This document shows, piece after piece, positions 11,320-22,835 of a DNA stretch of 64,000 bases; the first letter of the stretch is position 1, and every line of letters starts with the position of its first letter. The notes under the pieces are model-generated. The model saw only the letters and a list, made by a program, of their open reading frames with translations. It was not told the origin of the DNA and ran no database searches. Location of the stretch: assembly GCA_031002005.1 (NCBI GenBank), contig JARYHS010008074.1:282287930-282351929 (forward strand). Direction: 5' to 3'. Both the position numbers and the translations under genes were made by a program. This stretch comes from Vandiemenella viatica. Its lineage: Eukaryota; Arthropoda; Insecta; Orthoptera; Morabidae.

Positions 11320-12735
11320 GGTGTGACAGCGTCACCCACAATGAATATAATTAAATTATTATCAATTATATGCAATTTTATTAATTATATTCAATTTTAT
11401 TAATTATATTCAATTTTATTAATTATATTCAATTTTATTAATTATATTCATAATTTTGACGTGTAAATATCGTGAATAATGGGGGTTGTATGGATAAATT
11501 AAATGTGTATTAAACCAGGGCAGCCCAAGGTAGAATTGTTATAAATTTATTTTCTGTAAAGCTCGTGGCTCAGAAAGGTGGTGAATATTGGAGGCTGGAA
11601 ACTGCCATTTTCGGACGGTTGAGAGAGGGACAATAGAGGACGCGGCGACACATCGGCGCCGGGCCCACGCGGCTACATTTCCGTTAGGGTAGGAGCGCTG
11701 ACCTCGCCCCACTCCGCTACTGCACTGAAGGCCATGCAGAAAACGCGCGGAGGGATGCAGCGAATGCGAGACGCGATATCAAACACGTGACGACGGACAT
11801 GTGTAGATAGCCAATCATGAACATTTATTGGGGTCTACAGTACTAATTCTAGGGAGTTTGTTACATGTGGAGTGGCGACTTTCCGAAGAAGAAGGAAGGA
11901 GCCATCTTATGCGACACTTGCTGCCAGGACGAGTTGGTGAACAGACGTGTCAGCCGACACGCTCTCGTCTGGTGATCATTGTCTGGTTGTGATCACTCTC
12001 TTGCTTTGGGAAGCGAGATGTTATATGGTATGCCTACCATTATCTGGAAGTCGTTCTAATAACGCGGTCGTACCCGCTTATCTGACTTACATAGCTGCAG
12101 TGACATTGTACATGTCACGCTACTTCACGGCGATGCTTTTATGGTAATGTACCAGATGCAGACGGTCACTATTCATTGGGTTTTAACGGACTTGTGAACC
12201 CTTAAGCGGCACTGGGATAAGACTCTGCTCCCGCCACTAAAAATCACTGAGCTAGCTGAATTTTGTTTCACTGTAAATTTCAAGCATCTTGCTGATTGTA
12301 AATTCATTTTGATGCTTTTTTCTTTAACTTTATACGGCGCCCCGGGATAATCCTTTGTTACAGTAAAATGTTAGCTTCAATTTGATGGCCTGTGTTGCCA
12401 TATTGGTCAATGTTAACTTTGCTGTTTTTATTTGTTGAAATATTTCATTCAGTTTTTGTTTGCTTACAACGGCGGATTGTAAACGTCGGGTATTGCTTGT
12501 TTTGTTGGTCCAACTATGTTTAACGTAAAGTTAATTATTACCCGGCCTTGTAAAACCATAAGAATCAATAAATAGGATATTATTTTGTGTCTAATATTCA
12601 TGGTTCTGGTTCCTTTTAGCTCACCGCTATTATCATATTTTAAATGCATTTCATTTTAATTTTCAGATTATATTAATAAATCCCCCCTCCCTTTTCTTTT
12701 TAGGCAATTCACGTTTTTTTCTTAACGGTAGCCTA
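11320..12735. mobile_element. Insertion of unknown class inside Helitron-like copy 3
   Basis: This block starts with the near-palindrome TGTGGTGTGACAGCGTCACC, has a TG start and a CTACA end near 12730, and includes a GC-richer centre and AATAAA-type signals. Those features would fit a solo LTR of about 1.4 kb, but no second LTR or clear target duplication was found. GTCAT occurs on both sides but the alignment to the repeat unit is poor. The ORF at 11947-12147 shows no known domain. Confidence 0.3.
11386..11453 (+). repeat. Four tandem copies of a 19-bp AT-rich unit
   Basis: The unit CAATTTTATTAATTATATT repeats essentially perfectly about four times. It is a simple minisatellite within the unknown insertion. 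Confidence 0.85.
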
Positions 12736-13607
12736 CAAATGGTCATTTACAATATCTAACCGAAATAGAAAAATAAAGTATAATTTTAGAGAGTAAGGTC
12801 TCCGCTGTGGTCCCTTTACATTTCAAGAAAGGATTTTTTTTTTAGAATTCGACCTTTAAAGGGCAAAATTATAATTATTTACATAACGTATTTTTCTGTC
12901 ACGAACTATTTATCTACCTTGATATCTGACCGAAATCGAGTAATGATGTATCATTTTAGAGATTAAGGTCTCCGCTAGGGTCAAATTATAATTTAAGAAA
13001 GGAATTTCTCCGAATTCGACACTTAAAGGGCAAAAATATTAATATTGCTACAACGCGTTTTAGTGTCACGTGCCATTTATCTCCTTTGATATCTAGCTGA
13101 TATAGATAAATGATGTATCATTAATTTAAAGATTAAGGTCTTTGCCGTGGTCACATCATATTTTAAGAAAAGAATTTTTCTGAATTCGAATTTTAAAGGG
13201 CAAAATTATCATTATTTTAATTACATATTTTTTTATCATGAGCCATTTATTTCTATTGATATCTAACCGAAATAAATAAATGAGCTTTCATATTAAAGAT
13301 TAAGGTCTCTGCTTTGGTCACATCATTTTTTAAGAACGAAATTTTTGAAATTTGACCCTCAAAGAACAAAAGTAATAAGTGTGAAAGTCGCGCATATCAG
13401 ACTGTTCAGAGGCTAGCCGCTAGACAGCAGTAGCACATGTCACAGAGATATTAATAAACTGCTTCACGACATCGACTTTTCTTATGTTCCTATTACATTA
13501 AACAAATAAACAATCGAAACAAATGAAGGGGTTCTTCTTTCATCCTTTTACAAACCCCCAACATTACTATTCATCGTTTTCGCAAAATTTTCGCAAGTGT
13601 CATCTAG

Positions 13608-14640
13608 GCTACTATGCAGTTCCCTAAACTCAGCCACTCACCTCGATAGCCATTGGCTGGAGAACGGTGACGTCGCGTGCCAGTCGTCGCTCACAAATAA
13701 ACAGCGACCAGAGATATAGTTAGAAGAAATTCCAGGTTATATCCACAATTTAATATTTAAGCAACTGCTAAAAAATTAATTGCCATATTAAATTCATTAA
13801 ATTTGCTTTTCTTAACATTTCATAGTTAAAAAGAATTGATAAACTTTAGTGCTGAAAAAACGTGGAACTGCTTTTCAGTAACATACCGTAATGAAAGGAA
13901 CATAAAAAACTTTGAAAAACTTAAATTACTCATGGTTCTGCTGTAATCATGAATGCCAAGTGTCATTCCGGCCTATGCTGGATTTCAGCTTAATTAAAAC
14001 GCTAATGTTATTGCTGGAACAAAGTTTATACATTAGATTTATTTGCTTTTTACGTATTTTACAGACCACTTTCGTTATGGTCTTTATTTAAGTTCGATGT
14101 ACGTGAGATATTAGGATATTTAAAGTGGATATCAGACCAAATATCTTACCGATTAAAGTATTCTGGCAATTAATTTCCTTGAAGTTGCTCAACTATTTAA
14201 TAATCTGGAATCTGTGTTAAGTTCTCTGGCCATTGCAGATACTATGGCCAAAGATTATATTTTGAATGTTTTCCCAGCCTCAATAAAAAACAACGTGATG
14301 CTTTCGAAGCAGTTTCGGATTCCCTTTAAACAGAAATTCTTCAAATTTTGCATAGTAAACTTTTATGGTCAAAACACAAGTCAAGTTAGTATTTCAGCAA
14401 GTACGAGTCTAGCAACCACGAGCTTTGAACTAATTATACGATAGCTCGATCGTCTCTGTCCGTGTTTAATAGTCTATTAAGGAAAAACAAAGGTCAAGTT
14501 CGTATTTGGCACATTAGGTCAACCTGTCATAATCTTTGACCATAAAAACTGGAATTATTCTAGACTCATGACGATACGCGAAAAACGGTCACGAGCTTAC
14601 ACGAGTTCAAAATTAAAAGCTATCGAAACACAACAAAGTA
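13608..14640. other. Unassigned AT-rich region
   Basis: The only ORF of note (14214-14444, 76 codons) has no recognisable similarity. No repeat structure was identified. Confidence 0.4.
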
Positions 14641-14843
14641 GTAGGAGTTTAGGGAAGTGAGCCAGTACCCTGGATCAAAAGAGCCACCCCACCTCTACTG
14701 TGATGCAAATGAGGCAAGGCGAATTCGGCTGCCTATTTGGAACCCCCACGGAGATGTTGACAGCTTTCATGGATGACAGCCACGCCCCTTTCGCTCCCCC
14801 AGGCCTAAGCTAACTTTGGTCGGCCTTCTGTTTACAAAGCAGC

Positions 14844-15055
14844 ATCCATAAGATAATACAGGGGACCGTCAATTCAGCTACCTAGTTAAGCAGGTTGAGA
14901 CTTGTCCAAGTTCACACCCCTCTCCATAAGTTAGTAAAGGGGATCCCTCGCCCAAATCGACTACCAAGTTAAGCAGGTTGAGACCTGCCTGACCGAAAAT
15001 CGGCATCCATGAGATAGTACAGAGGACCCCATTCGGCTACCTAGTTATAATTAGG
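14844..15055 (+). repeat. Short tandem repeat, three diverged units of about 80 bp
   Basis: Each unit holds CATCCATAAGATA-like sequence, a GGGGACC-like block, CGGCTACCTAGTTA and, in the first two, AAGCAGGTTGAGACCTG. Units start near 14847, 14920 and 15004; the last is incomplete. No coding role was seen. Confidence 0.65.
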
Positions 15056-15289
15056 GAGTGCCTAACCTAACTTTAGGCGTTATTTTATCGTATATCCCAG
15101 TTATTATAATTTTAAATTGATTATATTATGTCATTCTAGGGTCTTTTACTAATAACAAATGATTACCTCGACGTCGATGAGCAATAAAGGGAAAAAGTTA
15201 AGCTTTGTATTCAACCTGAAGGTTGGTTCAACCCTTCCGAAGGAGGTATACTAATCTCAGTATTGATAGTATGGCCAGTTCCTTTCCAC

Positions 15290-15530
15290 TTACCTAACCT
15301 AACACGGTAATCCTACCGGGTAAATGAGAAGTACAGATTAACATGGAATCCGAACCACGAAAGCGTTCTGACGCTGTTTCTGAAGCTGTTTCGCAGGTAA
15401 AGGTCTGGTTGAGGGTCCGTGAAGAAGCCTCATCTAAACAAGAATTCAAACCGGGGATCTTTCGCTCTCCAGTCAGACGCCTTAGCCACTGAACCACAGT
15501 ATCATAGTTACTGGTTAGTGCCATTAAGGA
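15290..15530 (-). mobile_element. tRNA-derived SINE, minus strand, degenerate
   Basis: On the minus strand the head reads TGGTTCAGTGGCTAAGGCG (A-box-like), then CTGACTGGAGAGCGAAAG and CCCCGGTTTGAATTC (B-box-like), as in tRNA-derived SINEs. The same head type occurs at 47.58 kb. The body runs toward lower coordinates to about 15290. No convincing tail or target duplication was seen. Confidence 0.5.
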
Positions 15531-16259
15531 TTCCAATGGCTTTTTGTTGTTTAGTTTTGTTACTTTATCGTTTATTTATGGCCATTCCTTTTTCCAGGTA
15601 GTTTCAGCTTATGTTTCCATCTCTATGCAAGCCGCCTGAACATCCTCATGAACTGTATCTCCTACTATCGGCATCATTCATTAAAATTCCTCTCTTCTCA
15701 ATATCATAACTTCAAACTGAACGTAAATCCGCCGAGAAATAGATCTCTGTGTTTCGTTTTTTAACAAATATTTAACCAGAGTTAAAGATTCACTTCATTT
15801 CTAAATCGTTTCGACAGCTATCACCATGTATTAACCGTCCAACCCACATGCATTATTCAGAATACTAATATTGAACTAATTCAGTTCGACGTGGAACATA
15901 TTAGTGTAGACTGTGAGGTCACCGAGAATAAGCGTAGTATATGTGTTTGTATGATACATTTCCGAATATTTGCTAATTTAGTTGGTTGCACTATAATCAA
16001 AGTTCTCGAGCTATTTTGTACTCGTATTATTTGATTGGGTAATATAGCAGTAATTTGTCGCATAAAATGAATACCTTTACTCTTACTGAATAAGGTTAGA
16101 AGCGGGTATAAATTAGTTATAAACCTATAAGCGAAACTTTCTGAATGCCGCTAATATTTCAAAGATCGGACAAAAATATGGTATTTCAGATCGTGTACCA
16201 AACACCTAGGTTATATACCAAACCTCTCTGCAGCGCGTGTGGAGTAAGGGAAAACGCCA

Positions 16260-16430
16260 TTATTGATGGGGACTGGTATTGCGAGCAAGGAACGGGTAAT
16301 GGCCGTTTGAATCAATCATCCCTGCATTCGTTTGGAGTGATTTGGGGAAATCATGGAAATCCCAAATCTTTATAGCCGGAAGGGTATTAGAACCTGCGTT
16401 CTCGCGAATGCCATGCCAGAATTAAAATAT
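16260..16430 (-). mobile_element. Degenerate SINE, family 1
   Basis: The core GGAGTGATTTGGGGAAATCA, then a diverged CGGAAGGGTATTAGAACC and CTCGCGAATGCCATGCC, matches the family-1 SINE seen more cleanly at 18.0 and 33.0 kb. It is heavily mutated and its ends are unclear. Confidence 0.5.
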
Positions 16431-17151
16431 AGTAACTAACACGTATTATAACTTATTTGTAGTTAATACTGTAAATTCATTATAAAATTTTGTCTATCCG
16501 AGAACAAGGAGTCTTGAAAGTACGCAGAGAAGGAAGTAATTTCTCTGAACCCAGGCGTGGAAGTAGAATGTACCATCCAATGAAAACAGAGGTTGAGTTC
16601 AGAGTTATTGGGTGAATGATACAGACAATTAGTGCAAAGATATAATTGTTAACAACCTTAAAGTTATTGTAATTTGTTACCACGTACCACCAACCACGAC
16701 GGATGAGGCGAGCTAGAAGCGGATGATTGTTGTGTTACGATTTCTGTGAAGAGAGAAGCCCATTCAACGGAGACAACAGCGGATTTGCAAGCCAAAACTA
16801 GCAGTGAAGGCTCACTATCACCCGTGACTGCAACTTGTAAGTAATGTAGTACGAGAACAAGTTGAAGAGTAGGATGTGAGCTGGAGATAAAGCTCATGCC
16901 GAGTCGCTACGGTGGGCCACCCGACTTCACCAATGGTAGTGAGATGATGCAGTGGCGAGAGCTGCCTGCATTGCGGGTAGCGTTGCCAGATACAGGATTT
17001 TAATTTCCGGGACATTTATGGGGATTTTTAGTGATATAGGATTATAATTTCCGGGACATTTATGGGGTTAAAAGGTATTTTAGTGGTATGTTTAAGGTGT
17101 GAACAAATTTTCAAATTAATTAAAAAAGTTGTATTTTAGGTAAAAACTAAG

Positions 17152-17152
<1 letters not shown>

Positions 17153-17191
<39 letters not shown>
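17153..17191. repeat. (TA)n microsatellite
   Basis: An uninterrupted TA run of about 39 bp lies at the left junction between the hAT-like element and the RTE-like LINE. It may mark the AT-rich target of the LINE. Confidence 0.95.
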
Positions 17192-17196
<5 letters not shown>

Positions 17197-17459
17197 AACT
17201 CCGACTCTGTGTTCGTGTTCGCCCGGGTTCCCCAGAATCCGAATAACCGGTTGCCGTCTGTCGACGGGTGGATTGGTTACCACCTGGGGTAATCTTGTCA
17301 TTACTCTCACGATGGTTTGTGATTAAGATATTTGTCCAGTGTTTCCACTGGAAAGTTAGAACCAGGGATTGTCAGTTCCTGGAGCAGAGATGACAGCCGC
17401 ACCCACTGGGTGAGCAGACGCTGAACAAGCCGCCCGCAGATTCCACTTCAGCCTGGGAA

Positions 17460-18000
17460 ACTACACACTTTAGCATCAGAAATAGATCGACAGAAAATCA
17501 AGATACTAGCACTCCAAGAAACACGATTCACCTATGAAGACACAATAGATTACGGAAACCACCGCATCTTGAAGAGTAAAACAGGAAAACGAGTCGCTAA
17601 TGGCGCCCCACTTCTTGGTATGACCTTTATGGTACACAAAAGCATAACCAGTTCAATTAGACAGGTCTCTCCCATAAACAACCGTCTCATGACCATGCAA
17701 ATACAATATGTCAACAAAACGTACACCCTGATAAATGTCCAAACACCAAAAAATGTAGACAATAAAAAGAAACCACTAGAAACCGAAAAATTCTGGGACA
17801 AACTTGAGAAAATCATGGAAAAAATCCCTAAAGAGGATGTAAAGATCTTACTTGGCTATTTTAATGCACAACTCGGAAAACAACAAGAATATCGGAAAAC
17901 CATTGGTAAATATTCCGCCCACAGATTCACAAACAAGAATGGCACGAGACTTATTGAAATATGCCAACACAGCAACTTAAAAATCATGTCAACTTCTTTC
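17460..18000 (+). pseudogene. LINE B endonuclease domain, 3' part cut by a SINE
   Basis: The reading frame gives KIKILALQETRFT (the catalytic Glu region of APE-type nucleases, written here as QET). Then come a long strand-rich middle and LGYFNAQLGK, the counterpart of the GDFNA motif with the Asp changed to Tyr. The region runs on to NGTRLIEICQHSNLKIMSTS before a SINE enters at 18000. The ORF 17569-18057 reads into the SINE. The expected SDH motif downstream is missing or decayed after the SINE. Confidence 0.75.
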
Positions 18001-18213
18001 ATTTTTTTTAACTGCTTTACGTCTCTCAACAGCGAGGTCTTTAGAGACGGGAAATGATGGGGGCAAGGAATGGGAAGGAATTCGGCCATTTGCCTGGAGT
18101 GATTTGGGAAACCATGGAAAACCCAAATCTGGATGCCCGGACGCGGATTCGAACCACCGTCCTCCCGAATGCGAGGCCAGAACGCTATCCGTTACACCAC
18201 CACGCTCGGTGAA
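18000..18213 (-). mobile_element. tRNA-derived SINE (family 1) inside LINE B
   Basis: On the minus strand the 5' head reads CCGAGCGTGGTGGTGTAACG (A-box region) and GGTGGTTCGAATCCGCG (B box). The body includes GGTTTCCCAAATCACTCCAG, and the tail is an A run (T run at 18002-18009 on the plus strand). A 9-bp duplication AACTTCTTT flanks it at 17991-17999 and 18214-18222. This is the clearest complete copy of the family, about 210 bp. Confidence 0.9.
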
Positions 18214-18222
18214 AACTTCTTT

Positions 18223-19600
18223 GAGGAAAGATCCACGAAAGCAAAAGAATTAAAATGAAATTCACCCCAAAGAAAATACATCAGAAAAAAACACACCTAC
18301 AAAAATTTGATACAAGGAGGATCAGGGAAACTGACCGGAGAGAATAATGGGAGAAAGAACAAGCAGATACCTGGGAAAAATTCCACACCAAAATTACACA
18401 AAAAGCCAAAATACTAATACCGTTGAAAAAGAATTGAGACATCCATGGTGGGATTCAGAATGTGAGAAGCACTATCGGAACGCAAAGAAGTTTTTCTTAA
18501 ATACACCAGTATAAAATCAGTGGAAAACTTGCAGAATTTTCATGAAATCCGAAAACAAGTGACGAAAATCATCAGACAAACCAAGAGAAAGTACCTGAAG
18601 GAGCAACTGGATTCCATCGAAGAAAATTTCCGCAACTACAATACCAGAGACTTTTACAGAACTTTCGCAGGAACAATCCGAGGATATACTCCTCAAAACT
18701 TACGCTTCAGGAAATCGGATGAACTAATCAGGAAAATTGTCGAGAATTGTTAAAATACTTTTTGAACTGCTCAACTACCTTGAACTGCTCAACTGCCTTG
18801 AACCCCCATCTAGATTCCCGAAGGAAACCCCCAACTATACCTATCTGGAATCCCCACCACCATCACAAGAGGAAATCCACAGACATATTCTCAAACTTAA
18901 AAACAACAAAGCACCTGGAGAGGATGGTATCAATGCAGATCTATTGAAAAATCTTGGACCAAATTCACTTAAAGAACTCATACAAATCATTACAGAGATC
19001 TGAAAGATAGAAAAATTACCGGATGACTGGAAAAGTGCCCTCATTCACCCACTACACAAGAAGGGAGATAAAACGGACGTCAATAACTATCGCGGGATCT
19101 TCCTTCTTTAAGTTGCATACAAAATTCTTTCAGCCTGTCTTCTCAAAAGAGCGCAAGAGCAACTCGACCACAAAATTGGCGAGTACCAAGCTGGCTTCCG
19201 CACCGGTCTTAGCTTCATGGAACAAATATTCAATTTAAAAACTACACTAAAATATAAAGCACTCAGGAACAGCCCAGTCATTTGCTCCTTTGTATATTTC
19301 AAAAAGGCATATGATTCAATGGACCGACAATCTCTCTTCAACATCCTCGAAGAGCAAGGGCTCGATCCAAAAACCCGAAACCTCATCAAACAAACACTCA
19401 CCGACACAACCTCCAAAGTGAAATTCATGGGAGAGATATCTGAACCGTTTCAGATCAATACCGGCGTTCGATAGGCTGATGATCTGTCCCCGATACTCTT
19501 CAACCTTGTTCTGGATAAAGTCATCCGAGAATGGGAGAAAGAACTTAAACAGCAGAACTATTGGAAACCTATACAACTCCGACGACGCAAGAATGGTATT
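18223..19600 (+). pseudogene. LINE B linker and reverse transcriptase, N-terminal part
   Basis: Motifs in order are WWDSECEKHYRNAKKFF and a basic helix (18445-18600), then LKNNKAPGEDGINADLLK (18897-18950). Next are DDWKSALIHPLHKKGDKTD, YQAGFRTG and FKKAYDSMDRQSLF (palm motif A), and PILFNLVLDKVIREWEKELK. The DGL motif before PILFN is damaged by a stop at 19472. Frameshifts lie near 18750, 19003 and 19110. The FADD motif comes only after the inserted TIR element, at 20675. Confidence 0.85.
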
Positions 19601-19601
19601 A

Positions 19602-20651
19602 CCCCGGCACCACACGCTTGGCACTTGCTTACAAACTCCAAGCCTCTACAAAAGCTTGGTTAATTTTGGGGAGCCAAACATCGTCATCCATACACTTGCG
19701 TGTGCGCTTGTATGTCTTGGAGAAGCAAGCATGACGGACGTCTAGGTTGTGTCTGCCATAACATTTAGCTAAACCTATTTTTTATTAAAAAACAAGAAAG
19801 ATGGCAAAGAAGATCGTGGATGTTAAAAATCCATAGAAACCGTCCAATTTAATTATTGTAATTTCATTCATGCAACTATGATTAGCTTCATGTATGTATT
19901 TCATTTGATTTAAGTGTATTGTTTTATAATTAGAATTCTATAATACTTATTGTTTTAACGGCATTATAATGTCTTTATCCAATAATTTTTGATTGCAGAG
20001 AATTTATGGAAGAAACATTTAATAGCTTCTTTTTGAGCCATCTGGTCTGTTTGATAACTCCTGCCTGATGAGATATGCTGATTCTGAATATTCGCTGAAC
20101 GAAATTTCACCTATGACTTCTAAGAAAAATTCAACTTCAGAGAAGGTGTGCTGTACCTGGTAAATTAATAAATTTGTACCTGAGCCAGAGCGAATAGAAT
20201 CTTGTTTTTTCCTTAAATGTTTACGAAATGTGACAGTAAGAAATTCTTTTTTTTTTATCTGCATGACAGTTTTATTTAAAACTTCACTAAGACGACTCCA
20301 AACATGAGCTACTTTTTTATGTTCTTCGTAGAGTTCTACTTGACAGCATTCGGGGAATTTTAAAATATCCTCATTGGACTAGTTATTCATTTATCTTGCA
20401 ACACTTTTATACAACAAAAAGAAACGCACGTTTTTTCCGCCGTCAGGGCACAAACAATACTAAGACCGCACAAAAGTGTAGCTGCTTCGCAAGTACTTGC
20501 CGCAAACGCCTTAAATTTGTGCCAAAAAACCGACACTCGATCGGATCAGCCACAAGTGCGTGCAAGCCTACTCAAGCCAAGCCAAGCGCCCTATCCTCAC
20601 GTTTCAATTTGTGACAGTTTGACGAGGTTTGGCAAGCGTGTAGTCCCGGCT
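19602..20651. mobile_element. 1.05-kb TIR element with TTA duplication (PIF/Harbinger-like MITE) in LINE B
   Basis: TTA lies on both sides (19599-19601 and 20652-20654), and removing the element plus one TTA restores the RT reading frame across the join. The ends are imperfect inverted repeats: CCCCGGCACCACACGCTTGG at the left and, read in reverse, AGCCGGGACTACACGCTTGC at the right. A 3-bp TTA duplication is typical of PIF/Harbinger elements. No transposase was recognised inside. Confidence 0.75.
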
Positions 20652-20950
20652 TTAAAATTTCCCGCCTAGCCTTCGCAGATGATTTAGTCATACTAGCAGA
20701 TGACGAGACCACAGCAATTAAACAGATAGAAACTCTCAAAGAATGCGCTGAAAGAGTAGGCTTACAAATATCCTTCCAAAAAACCAAATTCATCTGCTCA
20801 AAACTCCGCACTCAAAATCTGGTCACAAAACATGGTAAAATTGAGAGAGTTCCATATTTCAAGTATCTGGGAGAAATCATCAAACCCACAGGAGGGGAGA
20901 AAAAAGCACAGAAAGTTCGCATGCAAAAACTTAGGGGAGCTAAACGGTAG
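20652..20950 (+). pseudogene. LINE B reverse transcriptase, catalytic FADD part
   Basis: It opens with KISRLAFADDLVILADD, the catalytic Asp pair of the RT palm, then GLQISFQKTKFICSK and YFKYLGEIIKPTGG, the usual region after the palm in these LINEs. It follows directly from the frame interrupted at 19598. The mariner enters about 40 bp after the last recognisable coding block. Confidence 0.85.
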
Positions 20951-20991
20951 AACCTACAACATATATAATAAAAAATGTTTGTCTATATATA

Positions 20992-22296
20992 CGAGGGTTG
21001 GAACTTAAATAGTGGCAACTATTTATTCACAACCGATACAAAAGCGTAACATGTTTGCACCTGTTACTGTCCTTCAAAGTAGTCACCAGCGTTGTGTAGA
21101 ATCCGTTGCCAGCGATGTGGAAGGCGTAGTATACCATCAGCAGAGCCTATTCTATTGATGGTGCGAATGGAGCAGTCTACTGCCTGTCGAATCTCTGGAA
21201 CAGTTCTGAAGCGAATGCCACGAAGTGGTTCCTTCATCTTCGGAATCAAATCAAGTATGGCGGATGGTACAGTACTTCCCAGCCCCATCGACCGAACAGA
21301 GCAGCCACAGCTTGCGCTGTATGCGCCAGCGCATTGTCGTTCAAAATGATGGGTGGGTTGCGCAGAAAGTGTTGCCGCTTCTTTCACAAAGCTGGTCGCA
21401 GGTGATGTTCCAAAAAACGAACAGTAATACTGTGCATTAACGGCCTGCCGTGGGGGAACGTAATGCGTTAGGATAACACCATCACAGTCGTACACGAGAA
21501 TCACCATAACTTTCACCATACTGGGGCTCTGACGCACTTTCGACTTTCGCGGCGACTCCTAATGACGCCATTCATTGGACTGGAGTTTCAGTTTTGGCTC
21601 GTACGATGTGGCCCATGTCTCATCCAGTGTTACGATACGGCGTAAAACATCCTCTCCTTCGCGCTCATAGAGCTCCAAGTGCGTCTGAGCAGCGTCGTAA
21701 CGCATCCATTTCTGCATATCCGTCAATTCATGCGGAACCCATTGTGAAGCAATTTTTCGCATGCCCAGGGGTTCCTTCAGGATGCGAGCACAGTCGTATG
21801 CGCTAATCTGGTTTCGTAGGCGAGCACACGAATCGTCTGGCGTCGATCACTGTCCACTAACGCAGCAACAGTATTCACTTCTTCTTCAGACACGCTAGGA
21901 CGACCTGCCCGTTGCATGTCAGCCACAGTTTGCCGACCTTCGTTGAAGGCTTTTACCCAACGTGCCACTGTTCTGTACGGCAATGCCGATTCCCCGCACG
22001 CCTCTTGAAGACCTTGATGACACTGTCGTACTGCACGACCTCTGGCACATTCAATCTTGATCCAACTCCGTTATTCCTATTTCGAAAACATAGTGACACC
22101 GTTATGTTAGACCGCTCGCTCACAAGTGACTGCGTTTCCCTCGATTGTACGCACGCCGGGGACGTGGGACGGGCGAGTCCATTTGCTCGGAGGTAAGGTA
22201 GGTATGTCAACAACGTGTACTATCAGCGAAAAATAGTAGGTTCCATTGCATAGTGTCTTCACAGCAGTGTTGCCACTATTTAAGTTCCAATCCTCG
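20992..22296 (-). mobile_element. Mariner transposon, full length, inactive
   Basis: The inverted ends CGAGGGTTGGAACTTAAATA and its near-complement lie at 20992 and 22296, with TA on each side (20990-20991 and 22297-22298), as expected of Tc1/mariner. The length of 1,305 bp is normal for a complete mariner. It sits in LINE B sequence and encodes the transposase on the minus strand. Confidence 0.92.
21064..22000 (-). pseudogene. Mariner transposase (DDxD family), frameshifted
   Basis: Read from high to low coordinates, there is an N-terminal helix-turn-helix region with YRTVARWVKAFNEGRQ (21930-21983). RRIVTLDETWATSYEPK (21600-21660) holds the first catalytic Asp, and LNDNALAHTAQAV (near 21310-21345) holds the second. 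Where the third Asp of the PPYSPDL box is expected (about 21257-21275), the DNA has a small deletion and a stop, so that residue is gone. Additional frame changes separate the three open pieces. The enzyme would cut and paste this element; this copy cannot. Confidence 0.88.
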
Positions 22297-22298
22297 TA

Positions 22299-22835
22299 CA
22301 GAAGTCAGACATTACAACACAGTTATCAAATCTGAAGCCCTGTATGCCAGCAAAATTTTAACACTACACAGGAAAGGTGACCTAGAAAGTATTTTGAAAG
22401 AAGAACGAAAAATTATAAGAAAGATCCTTGGCCCAGAAAAAAACAGATGACGGATATAGACTCAAATCTCGAAAAACAACAGAAACACTGTCAAACCTCG
22501 CGGCAGACATAAGGAAACGAAGGTTAAGATTTTATGGAGACATGCACAGACTTCCAGCAACAAGACTGATTCAAACAATTCTGACATACATAGAACAGCT
22601 AAAAACTATACCCTGGGTCCAGCAGATCAAAAAAAAAAAAAAAATCTGGAAAAAGCTCACATACACGCATCAGAAATTATAGACAGACAAACATACAGGA
22701 AAAAATTAACAAATGGGAAGTACCGCCAGAGAAAGAAGTCATTAAGAGACCGGGGACGATGGGGACTGAAGAAAGGAAGAGAATCCACGGAGAAAAAATG
22801 AAAGCTATATGGAAACTTAGGAAACTGAATCGTTA
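22299..22835 (+). pseudogene. LINE B C-terminal region
   Basis: After the mariner the LINE resumes with EALYASKILTLHRKGDLESI, then EERKIIRKILGP, the conserved C-terminal block of RTE-like LINEs. This is followed by RKRRLRFYGDMHRLPATRL in another frame. A 13-A run near 22629 and several stops follow. The 3' end is close to 22868, where the outer hAT-like sequence resumes. Confidence 0.75.

Larger units (their letters stand above)
10686..13607 (+). mobile_element. Helitron-like element, copy 3, interrupted
   Basis: The start ATATATATTATTTCTATAGG matches copies 1 and 2. The same 165-bp minisatellite runs at 10.72-11.32 kb and resumes at 12.74-13.38 kb. The end TTTTCGCAAGTGTCATCTAG (13588-13607) is a diverged form of the 3' terminus of the other copies. 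Between the two parts lie about 1.4 kb of unrelated DNA (11.32-12.73 kb). Units here are more diverged than in the 4.6-6.9 kb copies, so this one is probably older. Confidence 0.6.
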
